This document shows, piece after piece, positions 52,409 through 62,227 of a DNA stretch of 64,000 nucleotides; position 1 is the first letter of the stretch, and every line of letters starts with the position of its first letter. Source of the stretch: Nitratireductor alexandrii (GTDB lineage: Bacteria > Pseudomonadota > Alphaproteobacteria > Rhizobiales > Rhizobiaceae). Position numbers and translations under genes: made by a program. Below the pieces are notes generated by a model. The model made no database searches, was not told the DNA's origin, and saw only the letters and a list, made by a program, of their open reading frames with translations. The DNA is taken from NCBI RefSeq assembly GCF_004000215.1, contig NZ_RBVY01000001.1, positions 558,001 through 622,000 of the forward strand, read 5' to 3'.

Positions 52409-52666
52409 CTATTCGTAGATTTCCATGTCGGTGATCAGGTTGGTGCCGTTGACCACGTCATAGGCGATGACGATGTCGATGCCTTCCCTGATCGCCGACA
52501 TGTCGATTTCGCCGGGAAGCTTGTAGGTCTTGCCGTCGTCGAGCACGATGGTGAGGGTGTCGGGGTCCACCGACTGGATCGTGCCTTCGGCACTGGCGGC
52601 CAGACTTGGACTCGCCGAGAAAAGCGACAGGGCGACCAGCGCCGATGCGAGGATGCGCATGCTCAT
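52409..52666 (-). CDS. DUF1344 exported protein
   Basis: An 85-residue protein with a signal peptide (RILASALVALSLFSASPSLAA, residues 3-23) and a DUF1344 domain (EGTIQSVDPDTLTIVLDDGKTYKLP), a small beta-barrel-like fold. AGAGG just before the ATG. Convergent with the phosphatase gene and divergent from aroC. Role unknown. Confidence 0.85.
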   Translation of the reverse strand: MSMRILASALVALSLFSASPSLAASAEGTIQSVDPDTLTIVLDDGKTYKLPGEIDMSAIREGIDIVIAYDVVNGTNLITDMEIYE

Positions 52667-52841
52667 GACCTCTTGCCAGACTCCCGCTTGCGGCGCGGGT
52701 CTTGTGATTGGATGGGCGAGACAAGAGCAGAAACACCGCGATTGTGTCAAAACTAAATCGTCGTCCCGGACCGTTTGACCGATCCAGGAAAGGCAAATAG
52801 AAGGCAGCGACGGTCGCACAGGCGGCCGATGGGCCTCGTGA

Positions 52842-53939
52842 ATGTCGCACAACACTTTTGGACATCTTTTCCGCGTCACCACCTGGGGTGAAAGCCACGG
52901 ACCCGCGCTCGGCTGCGTGATCGACGGCTGCCCGCCCGGCATCGCGTTCACGCCGGCCGACATCCAGCGCGAGCTCGACCGTCGTCGGCCGGGCAAGTCG
53001 CGTTTCGTCACCCAGCGGCGCGAGCCCGACCAGGTCAAGGTGCTGTCCGGTTTCGTGCCGTCCGACGATGGCGAGACGCTGACGACCACCGGCACGCCGA
53101 TCTCGCTGATGATCGAAAACGTCGATCAGCGCTCGAAGGATTATGGCGAGATCGCGCGCCAGTTCCGCCCCGGCCATGCCGATTACGGCTATTTCGTCAA
53201 ATACGGGCTGCGCGACCATCGCGGCGGCGGGCGTTCGTCCGCGCGCGAGACCGCCGCGCGCGTGGCCGCCGGCGCGATCGCCCGCAAGGTGGTTCCGGGC
53301 CTTGTCGTGCGCGGCGCGCTGGTGGCGATGGGCGAAAAGCGCATCGAGCCGGCGAACTGGGACTGGGACTTCGTCGATCATCGGGACAATCCCTTCTTCA
53401 CGCCCGACCCGGCCTCCGTGGCGGTGTTCAGCGACTATCTCGACGCCGTGCGCAAGGCTGGCTCCTCTGTCGGAGCCGTGGTCGAAATCGTCGCCGAGGG
53501 CGTGCCGGCCGGCCTCGGCGCGCCGGTCTATGCCAAGCTCGATCAGGACATCGCCTCGGCGATGATGTCGATCAACGCGGTCAAGGGCGTGGAGATCGGC
53601 AACGGTTTCGCGGCCGCCGGCCTGACCGGCGAGGAAAACGCCGACGAGATGCGCATGGGCAATGACGGCCGGCCGCGCTTCTTGAGCAACAACGCCGGCG
53701 GCGTGCTGGGCGGCATTTCCACCGGTGAGCCGGTTGTGGCGCGCTTCGCCGTCAAGCCGACATCGTCCATCCTGACGCCGCGCCGTTCGGTGGACCTTGA
53801 AGGCCGCGACGTCGACGTGGTCACCAAGGGGCGTCACGATCCCTGCGTCGGCATTCGCGCCGTGCCGATCGGCGAGGCGATGCTGGCCTGCGTGATCGCC
53901 GATCATTATCTTCGCCACCGCGGCCAGATCGGCGGCTGA
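52842..53939 (+). CDS. aroC: Chorismate synthase
   Basis: A 365-residue FMNH2-dependent enzyme, last step of the shikimate pathway. The signature [18 protein letters not shown] at the N-terminus, the [23 protein letters not shown] region (about residue 125) and the C-terminal [17 protein letters not shown] are all present. ATG is confirmed by [20 protein letters not shown]. Next gene is ribB, 22 bases away. Confidence 0.98.
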   Translation: MSHNTFGHLFRVTTWGESHGPALGCVIDGCPPGIAFTPADIQRELDRRRPGKSRFVTQRREPDQVKVLSGFVPSDDGETLTTTGTPISLMIENVDQRSKDYGEIARQFRPGHADYGYFVKYGLRDHRGGGRSSARETAARVAAGAIARKVVPGLVVRGALVAMGEKRIEPANWDWDFVDHRDNPFFTPDPASVAVFSDYLDAVRKAGSSVGAVVEIVAEGVPAGLGAPVYAKLDQDIASAMMSINAVKGVEIGNGFAAAGLTGEENADEMRMGNDGRPRFLSNNAGGVLGGISTGEPVVARFAVKPTSSILTPRRSVDLEGRDVDVVTKGRHDPCVGIRAVPIGEAMLACVIADHYLRHRGQIGG

Positions 53940-53961
53940 GCACATCGAAAGCCGGAGCCCC

Positions 53962-55065
53962 ATGCCCTACGACCAGAAAAAGACCGTCGAGGCCCTGCGC
54001 GCCTTCGAACGCGGCGAGATCGTCGTCGTCATGGACGATGACGGGCGCGAGAACGAAGGCGACCTGATCGTCGCCGCCACCCATTGCACGCCCGAAAAGA
54101 TGGCCTTCATCGTGCGCCACACCTCAGGCATCGTCTGCGCGCCGATGACCCGCGACGAGGCGCGCCGGTTGAACCTGGCGCCGATGGTCGCCGACAACGA
54201 CGCTCCGCACAGCACCGCCTTCACGGTCTCCGTCGACTACAAGCACGGCACCACCACCGGCATTTCCGCCGACGACCGCACGGTCACGGTGCGCAATCTG
54301 GCCAACCCCAATTCCGGCGCCGCCGATTTTGTCCGGCCCGGCCACATCTTTCCGCTGGTCGCGCGCGAGGGCGGGGTTTTGATGCGCTCGGGCCACACCG
54401 AGGCCGCGGTCGATCTGTGCAAGCTCGCCGGCCTGCCGCAGGTCGGCGTCATCTGCGAACTGGTCAACGACGACGGGTCGGTGATGCGCGGTCCGCAAGT
54501 CTCGGCGTTTGCCGACCGGCACGGGCTCAGGCAGGTTTCGGTCGCCGATCTGATCGCCTATCGCCAGAGGCAGGAAACGCTGGTTCAGCGCATCGACTGT
54601 TTCGAGGTCGAGACGCCGGCCGGGCGGGCGATGGCCCATGTCTATGCGCTGCCTTGGGAGCCGATGCATCATCTGGCGATCGTCTTCGGCGATATCCGCG
54701 ACGGGGACGAAGTGCCCGTGCGGCTCCATTCCGAAGACGTGGTTGCCGACGTGTTCGGAACCGGCGACAGCCTGGTGCGCGCCATGGCGATGATGAGCGA
54801 GAAGCAGCGCGGCGTCGTCGTCTATCTGCGCGAGGGGTCGGTGGGCGTCGCCCATCAGGCCCGTATGCGTCCGGGCGAGGCCGGCGAGGACCATGCCGAG
54901 GCGCGCCTGCGCGAGAGCGAGTGGCGCGAAATCGGCCTCGGCGCGCAGATCCTGCGCGATCTCGGCATTTCCTCCATCGATCTGCTCGCCTCGCGCGAGC
55001 GCCACTATGTCGGGCTCGAAGGGTTCGGCATTCGCATCGCGCGCACCAGCATATTGGAACGCTGA
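53962..55065 (+). CDS. ribB: 3,4-dihydroxy-2-butanone 4-phosphate synthase with degenerate GTP cyclohydrolase II domain
   Basis: A 367-residue protein. Residues 5-205 form a full RibB domain with the catalytic VMDDDGRENEGDLI and GHTEAAVDLCKLAGL. Residues 210-367 match the GTP cyclohydrolase II fold (VPVRLHSEDVVADVFG), but the three zinc-binding cysteines of real RibA (in HSECLTGDAFGSxRCDC) are absent, so this half cannot be a cyclohydrolase. RibA proper must be encoded elsewhere. This bifunctional-looking layout with a degenerate second half is known in alphaproteobacteria. Confidence 0.92.
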   Translation: MPYDQKKTVEALRAFERGEIVVVMDDDGRENEGDLIVAATHCTPEKMAFIVRHTSGIVCAPMTRDEARRLNLAPMVADNDAPHSTAFTVSVDYKHGTTTGISADDRTVTVRNLANPNSGAADFVRPGHIFPLVAREGGVLMRSGHTEAAVDLCKLAGLPQVGVICELVNDDGSVMRGPQVSAFADRHGLRQVSVADLIAYRQRQETLVQRIDCFEVETPAGRAMAHVYALPWEPMHHLAIVFGDIRDGDEVPVRLHSEDVVADVFGTGDSLVRAMAMMSEKQRGVVVYLREGSVGVAHQARMRPGEAGEDHAEARLRESEWREIGLGAQILRDLGISSIDLLASRERHYVGLEGFGIRIARTSILER

Positions 55066-55160
55066 GCCCCGGTCGGCGGCACGTCCTCCGTATCGCGATA
55101 GTTTGATTAGCCTGCGCGAATGTGTAGCGTCGCGCGGATCGAACGAATCGGGAGCGGAAA

Positions 55161-56141
55161 ATGTGGGATTTTGACATCGGGCGCACACTCGCGATCCTCG
55201 CCAGAACCTGGCCTTTCATCGCGGTGCGCCTGCTGGTCTATTTCGGCATCACGGTCGCCTATGTGGCGGCCACCGGCACCGGCGCCGGGATCGGCTTCGG
55301 CGTCGGGCACATCTTCGGCGGCGCCGAGGGGCCGGCCGCGGTCGCGTTCTGGGGCGGCGCGGTGGGCTTCGCGCTGGTTTCGGTCGTGCTCTACTGGCTG
55401 CGCGAATATATTCTCTACGTCGTCAAGGCCGGTCATATCGCGGTGATGGTGCGGCTGATCGATGGCCAGCCGGTGCCGGACGGCAAGGGCCAGGTCGCCT
55501 ATGCCCGCGAGATCGTCACCGAGCGTTTCGCCGAGGCGAACGCGCTTTTCGTGCTCGACCAGCTCGTCAAGGGTGCGATCCGCGTCGTCACCGGTCTGAT
55601 CGGCGGCATCGCGGCGTTCCTGCCGATTCCCGGCCTGCAGGGGCTGGCCCGGTTCGTCAACACGGTGGTCCGCCTGTCGCTGACCTATGTCGACGAGATC
55701 ATTCTCGGCTACAATATCCGGGTCGAAAGCCGCAATCCCTACGACAGCGCCCGCCACGGCGTCGTGCTCTACGCGCAGAACGCCACCACGATGATCAAGA
55801 ACGCCGTCTGGCTGGCCGTGTTCATGTGGCTGCTGACCTTCGCCGTCTTCCTCGTCATGCTGGCGCCGGCCGCCGCCATTCTCTACGCCATGCCAGGCCA
55901 GCTTGCCGGCTGGTCGTTCGTGCTCGCCATCGTGTTCGCGCTTGCGCTCAAGGCCGCGCTGATCGAGCCTTTCGCGATCGCGGCGCTGATGGCGGTCTAT
56001 TTCCGCACCATCGAGGGACAGGTTCCCAATCCCGAGTGGGACCAGCGCCTGGCCGGTGCGTCGCGTCATTTCCGCGAACTCGTCGACAAGGCCAGGGGCG
56101 CGTTCGGCGGCGCGCCGGCCGCCGACGGCGGGCAGGCCTGA
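55161..56141 (+). CDS. Polytopic membrane protein (326 aa), unknown
   Basis: A 326-residue protein with about six hydrophobic helices: two glycine-rich ones near 25-75, one near 80-95, a pair at about 140-160, and two at 220-285. Between them are a soluble part (GHIAVMVRLIDGQPVPDGKGQV) and the conserved-looking LSLTYVDEIILGYNIR near 175. GGGAGCGG precedes the ATG. Position between ribB and the HDAC gene is common in this order. No function known to me. Confidence 0.75.
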   Translation: MWDFDIGRTLAILARTWPFIAVRLLVYFGITVAYVAATGTGAGIGFGVGHIFGGAEGPAAVAFWGGAVGFALVSVVLYWLREYILYVVKAGHIAVMVRLIDGQPVPDGKGQVAYAREIVTERFAEANALFVLDQLVKGAIRVVTGLIGGIAAFLPIPGLQGLARFVNTVVRLSLTYVDEIILGYNIRVESRNPYDSARHGVVLYAQNATTMIKNAVWLAVFMWLLTFAVFLVMLAPAAAILYAMPGQLAGWSFVLAIVFALALKAALIEPFAIAALMAVYFRTIEGQVPNPEWDQRLAGASRHFRELVDKARGAFGGAPAADGGQA

Positions 56142-56216
56142 AATGGCTGTGCCCGGCCGCTGGGAAAACCGTCTTTGGCGGTGGCCGATCGCGGCGTTGT
56201 GATTTAGGCTCAAATC

Positions 56217-57143
56217 ATGACGCTGCGGTTTTACACTCACCCGATCTATCTCGAACATCTGACGCCGGAGGGCCATCCCGAGCGACCGGACCGGCTGCGT
56301 GCCATCGAAAAGGCGCTCGAGCACGAGGTCTTCGCCGGGCTTGAGCGCGTCGAGGCGCCCGAGGGCGATCCCGACACGATCCTCTATGCCCATCCGCAAT
56401 CCCATCTGGACAGGATCCATGCCGCCATTCCCGAAGAGGGGATCGCGCGGGTGGACGCCGACACGGCGGTCAGCCCCAAGAGCTGGCAGGCCGCGCTGAC
56501 CGCGCTCGGCGCGGCCAACGCCGCCGTCGACGACGTTTTCGAAGGTCGCGCCGACAACGTCTTCGTCGCCGCCCGTCCCCCCGGCCATCACGCCGAGAAG
56601 GACCGCGCGATGGGGTTTTGCCTGTTCAACAACGCCGCGATCGCCGCCCGCCATGCCCAGCGCAAGCACGGCGCCGAGCGTGTCGCGGTGATCGACTGGG
56701 ATGTCCATCACGGCAACGGCACCCAGGACATTTTCTGGGACGACGCGTCGGTGCTTTATTGCTCGACCCACCAGATGCCGCTTTATCCCGGCACCGGCGC
56801 CAAGCACGAGACCGGTGCCGGCACCATCGTCAACGCGCCGCTTTCGCCGGGCGACGGCAGCGCCGCCTTCCGCGAGGCGTTCCGCACGCGGGTTCTCAAA
56901 TCGCTCGACGAGTTCGCGCCCGACCTGATCGTCATTTCGGCCGGTTTCGACGCCCATCACCGCGATCCGCTGGCCGAGATCAACCTGACCGAAGACGATT
57001 TCGACTGGGCGACCGGCGAACTCATGGAGCGGGCCGGCCGGTTCTGCGACGATCGGCTTGTCAGCCTTCTGGAAGGCGGTTACGACCTTCAGGGACTGGC
57101 CGTGTCGGTCGCGACCCATATCCGGCGCATGATGAAGGGATGA
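56217..57143 (+). CDS. Histone deacetylase family protein
   Basis: A 308-residue amidohydrolase of the HDAC/AcuC/aminodeacetylase family. Catalytic PPGHHA near residue 123, zinc-binding [11 protein letters not shown] near 160 and [12 protein letters not shown] near 240 are present. It probably deacetylates proteins or a small acetylated amine. The stop overlaps the xseB start as ATGA. Its place before xseB and dxs is typical of rhizobial chromosomes. Confidence 0.92.
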   Translation: MTLRFYTHPIYLEHLTPEGHPERPDRLRAIEKALEHEVFAGLERVEAPEGDPDTILYAHPQSHLDRIHAAIPEEGIARVDADTAVSPKSWQAALTALGAANAAVDDVFEGRADNVFVAARPPGHHAEKDRAMGFCLFNNAAIAARHAQRKHGAERVAVIDWDVHHGNGTQDIFWDDASVLYCSTHQMPLYPGTGAKHETGAGTIVNAPLSPGDGSAAFREAFRTRVLKSLDEFAPDLIVISAGFDAHHRDPLAEINLTEDDFDWATGELMERAGRFCDDRLVSLLEGGYDLQGLAVSVATHIRRMMKG

Positions 57144-57397
57144 CGATGGCGGACAAGCCGAACGAGGACATCAAGGCGATGAGCTTCGAGGACGCGCTGG
57201 CGGCCCTCGAACGGATTGTCGACGACCTCGAAAAGGGCGACGTTCCGCTGGAACAGTCGATCACGATCTACGAGCGCGGCGAGGCGCTGAAGCGCCATTG
57301 CGACCAGCTTCTCAAGGCCGCGGAAGCCAAGGTTGAAAAGATCCGCCTGTCGCGCGAGGGCAAGCCGGAAGGCACCGAGCCGCTGGACGGCGCTTGA
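57140..57397 (+). CDS. xseB: Exodeoxyribonuclease VII small subunit
   Basis: An 85-residue helical protein that binds several times to each XseA subunit. [34 protein letters not shown] is the Pfam core. ATG overlaps the HDAC stop by four bases; a second ATG two codons on is possible. Normally dxs follows directly in related genomes; here a NYN gene and a pirin gene intervene. Confidence 0.95.
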   Translation: MTMADKPNEDIKAMSFEDALAALERIVDDLEKGDVPLEQSITIYERGEALKRHCDQLLKAAEAKVEKIRLSREGKPEGTEPLDGA

Positions 57398-57460
57398 GCG
57401 GCGATTGTGAACTCTTGACTTTCTGTCGAGACTGCACCACGTTTTCATCATATCCGCTAC

Positions 57461-57474
57461 GCCCGTAGGCGGGC
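57461..57474. terminator. Short hairpin after xseB
   Basis: GCCCG / TAGG / CGGGC followed by ATTTATT, 64 bases after the xseB stop. Weak candidate terminator. Confidence 0.4.
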
Positions 57475-57483
57475 ATTTATTCA

Positions 57484-57513
57484 GAACCCCCGCGCGGCGA
57501 CGTTCGGGGGTTC
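57484..57513 (+). promoter_or_regulatory. Hairpin that contains the Shine-Dalgarno of the NYN gene
   Basis: GAACCCCCG (57484-57492) pairs perfectly with CGGGGGTTC (57505-57513). The only purine-rich sequence before the NYN start at 57521 is the GGGGG in the 3' arm. Folding would hide the ribosome binding site; it could also act as a terminator for xseB. Confidence 0.5.
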
Positions 57514-57520
57514 GTTATTT

Positions 57521-58105
57521 ATGCGTGTCTCGGTTTTGATTGATGGCGGCCACTTGCGTGTATTGGCCCGTCAAGCGGGCCACGCTTATAAGCCCGACTA
57601 TATCGACAAGGTGGCCCAAGCGTGCGTTGCGCCGGATGAGCGGCTCGTGCGGATATTTTACTACGACTGCGCTCCCTATATCGGCAAGGCGAAGCTGCCT
57701 GTTTCGGGAAAAGACTTTGAATTCAACGGTTCCGACGCCTGGCTTCGTAAGCTGGCGGCGCGCGACCTGTTCGCGGTTCGGCGCGGTGTGCTGAAGTTTC
57801 GCGGCTTTAAACCGAAGAAAATTCCCATTTCGGCCGCAACATTGACGGACGCCGATTTTAGTCCGGACTTCGAGCAGAAAGGTGTGGACATGCGAATAGG
57901 GCTGGATATCGCGAACCACGCTGCGACGCGATCCGTTGATCGGATCATACTCCTGTCCGGCGACACGGATTGCCTCCCGGCAATGAAACACGCGCGTATC
58001 AGCGGGTTGCAAATTGTCTTGGCGACGATGCCCAATCATAAGGTCGCGCCGGAACTGCTGTGGCATTCGGATTTTGAACGCCGCGTGGCGTGGCCGGCCT
58101 CATGA
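57521..58105 (+). CDS. NYN-domain putative ribonuclease
   Basis: A 194-residue protein with a PIN-like NYN domain: the first acidic strand VLIDGGHLRVLA (Asp 7), the middle GVDMRIGLDIANHA (about 125-138) and LLSGDTDCLPAMKHAR (about 147-162) carry the four acidic residues that bind Mg2+ in LabA/NYN nucleases. GC of the gene (about 55%) is well below its neighbours and its codon use is more mixed, which suggests recent acquisition. Its stop overlaps the pirin start as ATGA. Target RNA unknown. Confidence 0.8.
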   Translation: MRVSVLIDGGHLRVLARQAGHAYKPDYIDKVAQACVAPDERLVRIFYYDCAPYIGKAKLPVSGKDFEFNGSDAWLRKLAARDLFAVRRGVLKFRGFKPKKIPISAATLTDADFSPDFEQKGVDMRIGLDIANHAATRSVDRIILLSGDTDCLPAMKHARISGLQIVLATMPNHKVAPELLWHSDFERRVAWPAS

Positions 58106-59022
58106 GCTTTTTCCCCGGAAAGGACCCCAAACCCGGCGACGCGTCCGCCTGCGACGCGGTCGAACTGATGGTCGTTCCCAACGCCCGCGACATCGGCGGC
58201 TTCGAGGTTCGCCGCGCCCTGCCGACCGCGCGCCGGCGGCTGGTCGGCCCGTTCATCTTCTTCGACCGCATGGGCCCGGCGATCCTGCGCGCCGGCCAGG
58301 CGCTCGACGTCAGGCCGCATCCCCATATCGGGCTGGCGACGGTGACCTATCTGTTCGACGGCTCCATTCGCCACCGCGATTCGCTCGGTACCGAGATGGT
58401 GATCGAACCCGGCGACGTGAACTTGATGACGGCCGGCCGCGGCATTGTCCATTCCGAGCGCACGCCGCAGGAAACCCGCGGCCGCGACAACGCCATATCC
58501 GGCCTGCAGACTTGGCTCGCCCTGCCGAAGGATCGCGAGGAGATCGCGCCGCTGTTCGAAAACACCCCCAAGGCCGATCTGCCGGTGATCGACGCCGACG
58601 GGCTCGCCGGCCGTATCATCATCGGCGGCTTCGACGGCCTGTCGTCGCCGGTGCGCACGGCCTCCGACACGCTCTACGCCGATCTGCGGCTTGCCGCCGG
58701 CGCGCGCGTGCGCATTCCCGTCGAGGTCGAGGAGCGTGCGATCTACGTGCTTGACGGCGAGGTGGTCATCGCCGGCGACGTCTTTGCCGCCGACCGGCTG
58801 CTTGTGCTGCGGCCTGGCGACGAGATCGTGGTGTCGTCGGAAACGGGCGCGCATTTCATGCTGTTCGGCGGCGCCTCGCTCGGCACGCCGCGCCATATCT
58901 GGTGGAACTTCGTCTCCTCCTCCAAGGAGCGCATCGAGCAGGCCAAGGAAGAATGGCGCAGCGGCCGTTTCGACATCGTGCCGGGCGACGAGGAGGAGTT
59001 CATTCCGTTGCCTGGCACATGA
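58102..59022 (+). CDS. Pirin family protein
   Basis: A 306-residue bicupin. The N-terminal cupin has DVRPHPHIGLATVTYLFDG and GRGIVHSERTP, giving the His/Glu metal site of pirins; the C-terminal cupin spans about 175-270 (AIYVLDGEVVI). Some bacterial pirins are quercetinases or regulators of central metabolism; which applies here is unknown. ATG overlaps the NYN stop; a GTG at 58090 is an alternative start. Confidence 0.9.
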   Translation: MSFFPGKDPKPGDASACDAVELMVVPNARDIGGFEVRRALPTARRRLVGPFIFFDRMGPAILRAGQALDVRPHPHIGLATVTYLFDGSIRHRDSLGTEMVIEPGDVNLMTAGRGIVHSERTPQETRGRDNAISGLQTWLALPKDREEIAPLFENTPKADLPVIDADGLAGRIIIGGFDGLSSPVRTASDTLYADLRLAAGARVRIPVEVEERAIYVLDGEVVIAGDVFAADRLLVLRPGDEIVVSSETGAHFMLFGGASLGTPRHIWWNFVSSSKERIEQAKEEWRSGRFDIVPGDEEEFIPLPGT

Positions 59023-59100
59023 GCCCGCGTTGTTTCAGCACGTTTACTTTCGTGGCCCGAGCGCCTATGTCCGGTAAAGCCTTTAAAAGAAAACAAAGCC

Positions 59101-61020
59101 ATGGCCGCGAACCCGCCTCCGCAAACGCCCCTTCTGGATCAGGCCTACACGCCCGCCGATCTCAAAAAACTGCCTGAAAGCAAGCTGCCGCAGCTCGCCG
59201 AGGAACTGCGCGCCGAACTGGTCGATGCGGTCTCGCAGACCGGCGGCCATCTCGGCGCGGGGCTGGGCGTGGTCGAGTTGACGGTCGCCATTCACTACGT
59301 GTTCGACACGCCCAGGGATCGGGTGATCTGGGATGTCGGCCACCAGGCCTATCCGCACAAGATCCTGACCGGCCGTCGCGACCGTATTCGCACGCTGCGC
59401 CAGGAAGGCGGACTGTCCGGTTTCACCAAGCGCGCGGAAAGCGAATACGACCCGTTCGGCGCCGCGCATTCCTCGACCTCGATCTCGGCCGGGCTCGGCA
59501 TGGCGGCCGCGCGCGACCTGTCGGGCGGCGACAACAACGTCATCGCGGTGATCGGCGACGGCGCCATGTCGGCCGGCATGGCCTACGAGGCGCTCAACAA
59601 TGCCGGCGCGCTCGACGCCCGGCTGATCGTCATCCTCAACGACAACGACATGTCGATCGCCCCGCCCTCGGGCGCGATGAGCGCCTATCTGGCCCGTCTG
59701 GCCTCCGGCCGCACCTATCAGGGCATTCGCGATATCGGCAAGAAGCTCACCTCCTATCTGGGCAAGACCGCCGACAAGGCGATCACCCGCGCGGTCGAGC
59801 ATGCGCGCGGCTACGTCACCGGCGGCACACTGTTCGAGGAACTGGGCTTTTTTCACATCGGGCCGATCGACGGGCACAATCTCGAACATCTGATCCCGGT
59901 TCTGAAGAATGTGCGCGACCACGGCGACGGCCCGGTGCTGATCCATGTCGTCACCCAAAAGGGCAAGGGCTACGCGCCGGCCGAGGCGGCGAGCGACAAA
60001 TATCACGGCGTCAACAAGTTCGACGTGATTACCGGCGCCCAGGCCAAGCCGGCGGCCAATGCGCCGTCCTACACCAAGGTGTTCGCTCAGAGCCTGATCC
60101 AGGAAGCGCGCGAGGACGAGCGGGTCGTCGGCATCACCGCGGCGATGCCGAGCGGCACCGGGCTCGACCTGTTCGGCGAGGCGTTTCCCGAGCGCATGTT
60201 CGACGTCGGCATCGCCGAACAGCACGCCGTCACCTTCGCCGGCGGGCTTGCCAGCGAGGGTTACAAGCCGTTCGCCGCGATCTATTCGACCTTTCTGCAG
60301 CGCGCCTACGATCAGGTCGTGCACGACATCGCCATCCAGGGCCTGCCGGTGCGCTTTCCGATCGACCGGGCGGGTTATGTCGGCGCCGACGGCGCGACCC
60401 ATTGCGGCGCGTTCGACGTCGCCTATCTCGCCACCTTGCCCGGCTTCGTGGTGATGGCGGCCGCCGACGAGGCCGAGTTGCGCCATATGGTGCGCACCGC
60501 CGTCGACTACGACCAGGGGCCGCTCGCCTTCCGCTATCCGCGCGGCAACGGCGTTGGCGTCGACATGCCCGAGCGCGGTTCGGTTCTGGCCATCGGCAGG
60601 GGACGGGTGCTGCGCGAAGGCACCAAGGTGGCGCTGTTGTCGCTTGGGACCCGCTTGCAGGATTGCCTTGCCGCCGCCGAGGAACTCGATGCCGCCGGCC
60701 TATCGACGACGGTCGCCGATGCCCGTTTCGCCAAGCCGCTCGACCGCGAGTTGATCACCCGCCTTGCCCGCGAGCACGAGGTTCTGGTCACGGTCGAGGA
60801 AGGCGCGATCGGCGGTTTCGGCAGTCATGTGCTGCACTTCCTCGCCCATGAAGGCTTGCTGGAAAACGGTCTCAAGGTGCGCCCGCTGGTTCTGCCCGAC
60901 GAATTCACCGACCAGGCCAAGCCCGAGCGCATGTATGAATGGGCCGGCCTCGACCGAGCCGGGATCGTGGCGACGGTCTTTGCCGCGCTCGGCGCGCAGG
61001 CCCGTGCGGCCCGCGCCTGA
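59101..61020 (+). CDS. dxs: 1-deoxy-D-xylulose-5-phosphate synthase
   Basis: A 639-residue thiamin diphosphate enzyme that starts the MEP isoprenoid pathway from pyruvate and glyceraldehyde 3-phosphate. Landmarks: [16 protein letters not shown] near 82, [14 protein letters not shown] near 120, the TPP-binding [16 protein letters not shown] near 150, and [18 protein letters not shown] near 425. Full length for the family. With ispE at 23.5 kb it covers two steps of the pathway in this window. Confidence 0.97.
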   Translation: MAANPPPQTPLLDQAYTPADLKKLPESKLPQLAEELRAELVDAVSQTGGHLGAGLGVVELTVAIHYVFDTPRDRVIWDVGHQAYPHKILTGRRDRIRTLRQEGGLSGFTKRAESEYDPFGAAHSSTSISAGLGMAAARDLSGGDNNVIAVIGDGAMSAGMAYEALNNAGALDARLIVILNDNDMSIAPPSGAMSAYLARLASGRTYQGIRDIGKKLTSYLGKTADKAITRAVEHARGYVTGGTLFEELGFFHIGPIDGHNLEHLIPVLKNVRDHGDGPVLIHVVTQKGKGYAPAEAASDKYHGVNKFDVITGAQAKPAANAPSYTKVFAQSLIQEAREDERVVGITAAMPSGTGLDLFGEAFPERMFDVGIAEQHAVTFAGGLASEGYKPFAAIYSTFLQRAYDQVVHDIAIQGLPVRFPIDRAGYVGADGATHCGAFDVAYLATLPGFVVMAAADEAELRHMVRTAVDYDQGPLAFRYPRGNGVGVDMPERGSVLAIGRGRVLREGTKVALLSLGTRLQDCLAAAEELDAAGLSTTVADARFAKPLDRELITRLAREHEVLVTVEEGAIGGFGSHVLHFLAHEGLLENGLKVRPLVLPDEFTDQAKPERMYEWAGLDRAGIVATVFAALGAQARAARA

Positions 61021-61133
61021 AGCCGATCGTAACGCCCTGTTTACGCTGGTTTTTCGTAACCTGCTTACCCTGTCCCTTGGCCGAATTTTAGGCTCCGTCT
61101 GCTAATCACGCTCCCGGGACAGGGAGCTTGATA

Positions 61134-61403
61134 ATGATGAGATTGACGATCGTGCTGGCGGGGCTGGCGCTGACGGCGCCGGCCATGGCGGATCAGAAAG
61201 TCGACCGCAGCATCGACGCGGCGGCGGCGCGGATCGTGGCCGAACGGATCGGCGAGATACGCGGCAGCTTCGCGCCCGGCCACACGCCGGACTTTGTCGG
61301 CGAGCTCAAAACGGTCGCCTCGGCGGCGCCGTCCGGCAGTTTCTGGCACGACGGGCTGGCGCGGGCGCGCGACGTGGCGCCGCTCGCCGGCGATACCAAC
61401 TGA
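61134..61403 (+). CDS. Small exported protein (89 aa), unknown
   Basis: An 89-residue protein with a signal peptide (LTIVLAGLALTAPAMA, residues 4-19) and a mature part of about 70 residues (DRSIDAAAARIVAERIGEIRGSF, then PSGSFWHDGLARARD). AGGGAG lies eight bases before the ATG. Located between dxs and tlyA where a short exported gene is often seen in this order. No function known. Confidence 0.65.
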   Translation: MMRLTIVLAGLALTAPAMADQKVDRSIDAAAARIVAERIGEIRGSFAPGHTPDFVGELKTVASAAPSGSFWHDGLARARDVAPLAGDTN

Positions 61404-61462
61404 CGCATGCCCGCCGGCGCGGGCCGGCTTGCGTGGCCGGCCCGCTTTCGTCAAACAGGCTC

Positions 61463-62227
61463 ATGACGGAAAACCAGGCCGGTTCGCCCAAATTGCGCCT
61501 CGACGATCTTCTCGTGACACGGGGCTTTTTCGCGTCCCGTTCGCGGGCACGCGATGCCGTCTTGCGCGGAACCGTTCTGGTCGACGGCCGGCCGCAGACC
61601 AAACCGGGCAGCCGGATCGCCGGCGATGCCTGCCTCGTGGTCGACGATCCGGCGCGAGCCTATGTGTCGCGCGCCGCACTCAAACTCGTCGCCGCCTTCG
61701 ACCGGTTCGGGCTCGATCCCGCCGGTGCGGTTGCGCTTGATATCGGCGCGTCGACCGGCGGTTTCACCCAGGTGCTGCTCGAGCGCGGGGCGCGCCATGT
61801 CTTCGCCGTCGATGTCGGCCATGGCCAACTGGATGCCGGCCTTGCCGAGGATCCGCGCGTCACCAATCTCGAAGGCCTCAACGCGCGCGATCTCGCCCCG
61901 TCGCATGTAGCGGACCTCCCTGTGGGTCTTGTCGTATCCGACGTCTCTTTCATTTCGCTGAAACTGGCGCTGCCGGCCGCACTCGACCTGGCCGACGCCG
62001 GCGCCGGCGCCGTGCTTCTGGTCAAGCCGCAATTCGAGGCCGGTCGCGCGGCGATCGGCAAGGGCGGCATCCTGCGCGATCCGGCCCTGGGCGAACGTAT
62101 CGCTGAGGACATGGCGGCATGGCTCGAAAGCCGGCCCGGCTGGCGCGGGCTTGGAACAATGCCCTCGCCGATTGCAGGCGGGGATGGCAACCGGGAATAT
62201 CTGCTTGCGGGGATCAAGGACCGATGA
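61463..62227 (+). CDS. tlyA: TlyA-family rRNA 2'-O-methyltransferase
   Basis: A 254-residue protein: S4 RNA-binding domain (residues 8-70; RLDDLLVTRGFFASRSRARDAV) fused to an FtsJ-like methyltransferase with VALDIGASTGGFTQVLLERGA near 92 and VLLVKPQFEAG near 190. TlyA methylates 16S and 23S rRNA in other bacteria. ATG start. The stop overlaps the next RNA methyltransferase gene as ATGA. Confidence 0.93.
   Translation: MTENQAGSPKLRLDDLLVTRGFFASRSRARDAVLRGTVLVDGRPQTKPGSRIAGDACLVVDDPARAYVSRAALKLVAAFDRFGLDPAGAVALDIGASTGGFTQVLLERGARHVFAVDVGHGQLDAGLAEDPRVTNLEGLNARDLAPSHVADLPVGLVVSDVSFISLKLALPAALDLADAGAGAVLLVKPQFEAGRAAIGKGGILRDPALGERIAEDMAAWLESRPGWRGLGTMPSPIAGGDGNREYLLAGIKDR

Noticed and set aside
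55107-57119. Minus-strand frame of about 670 codons opposite the membrane protein and HDAC genes
   Set aside because: Antisense of well-supported genes with no recognisable motif.
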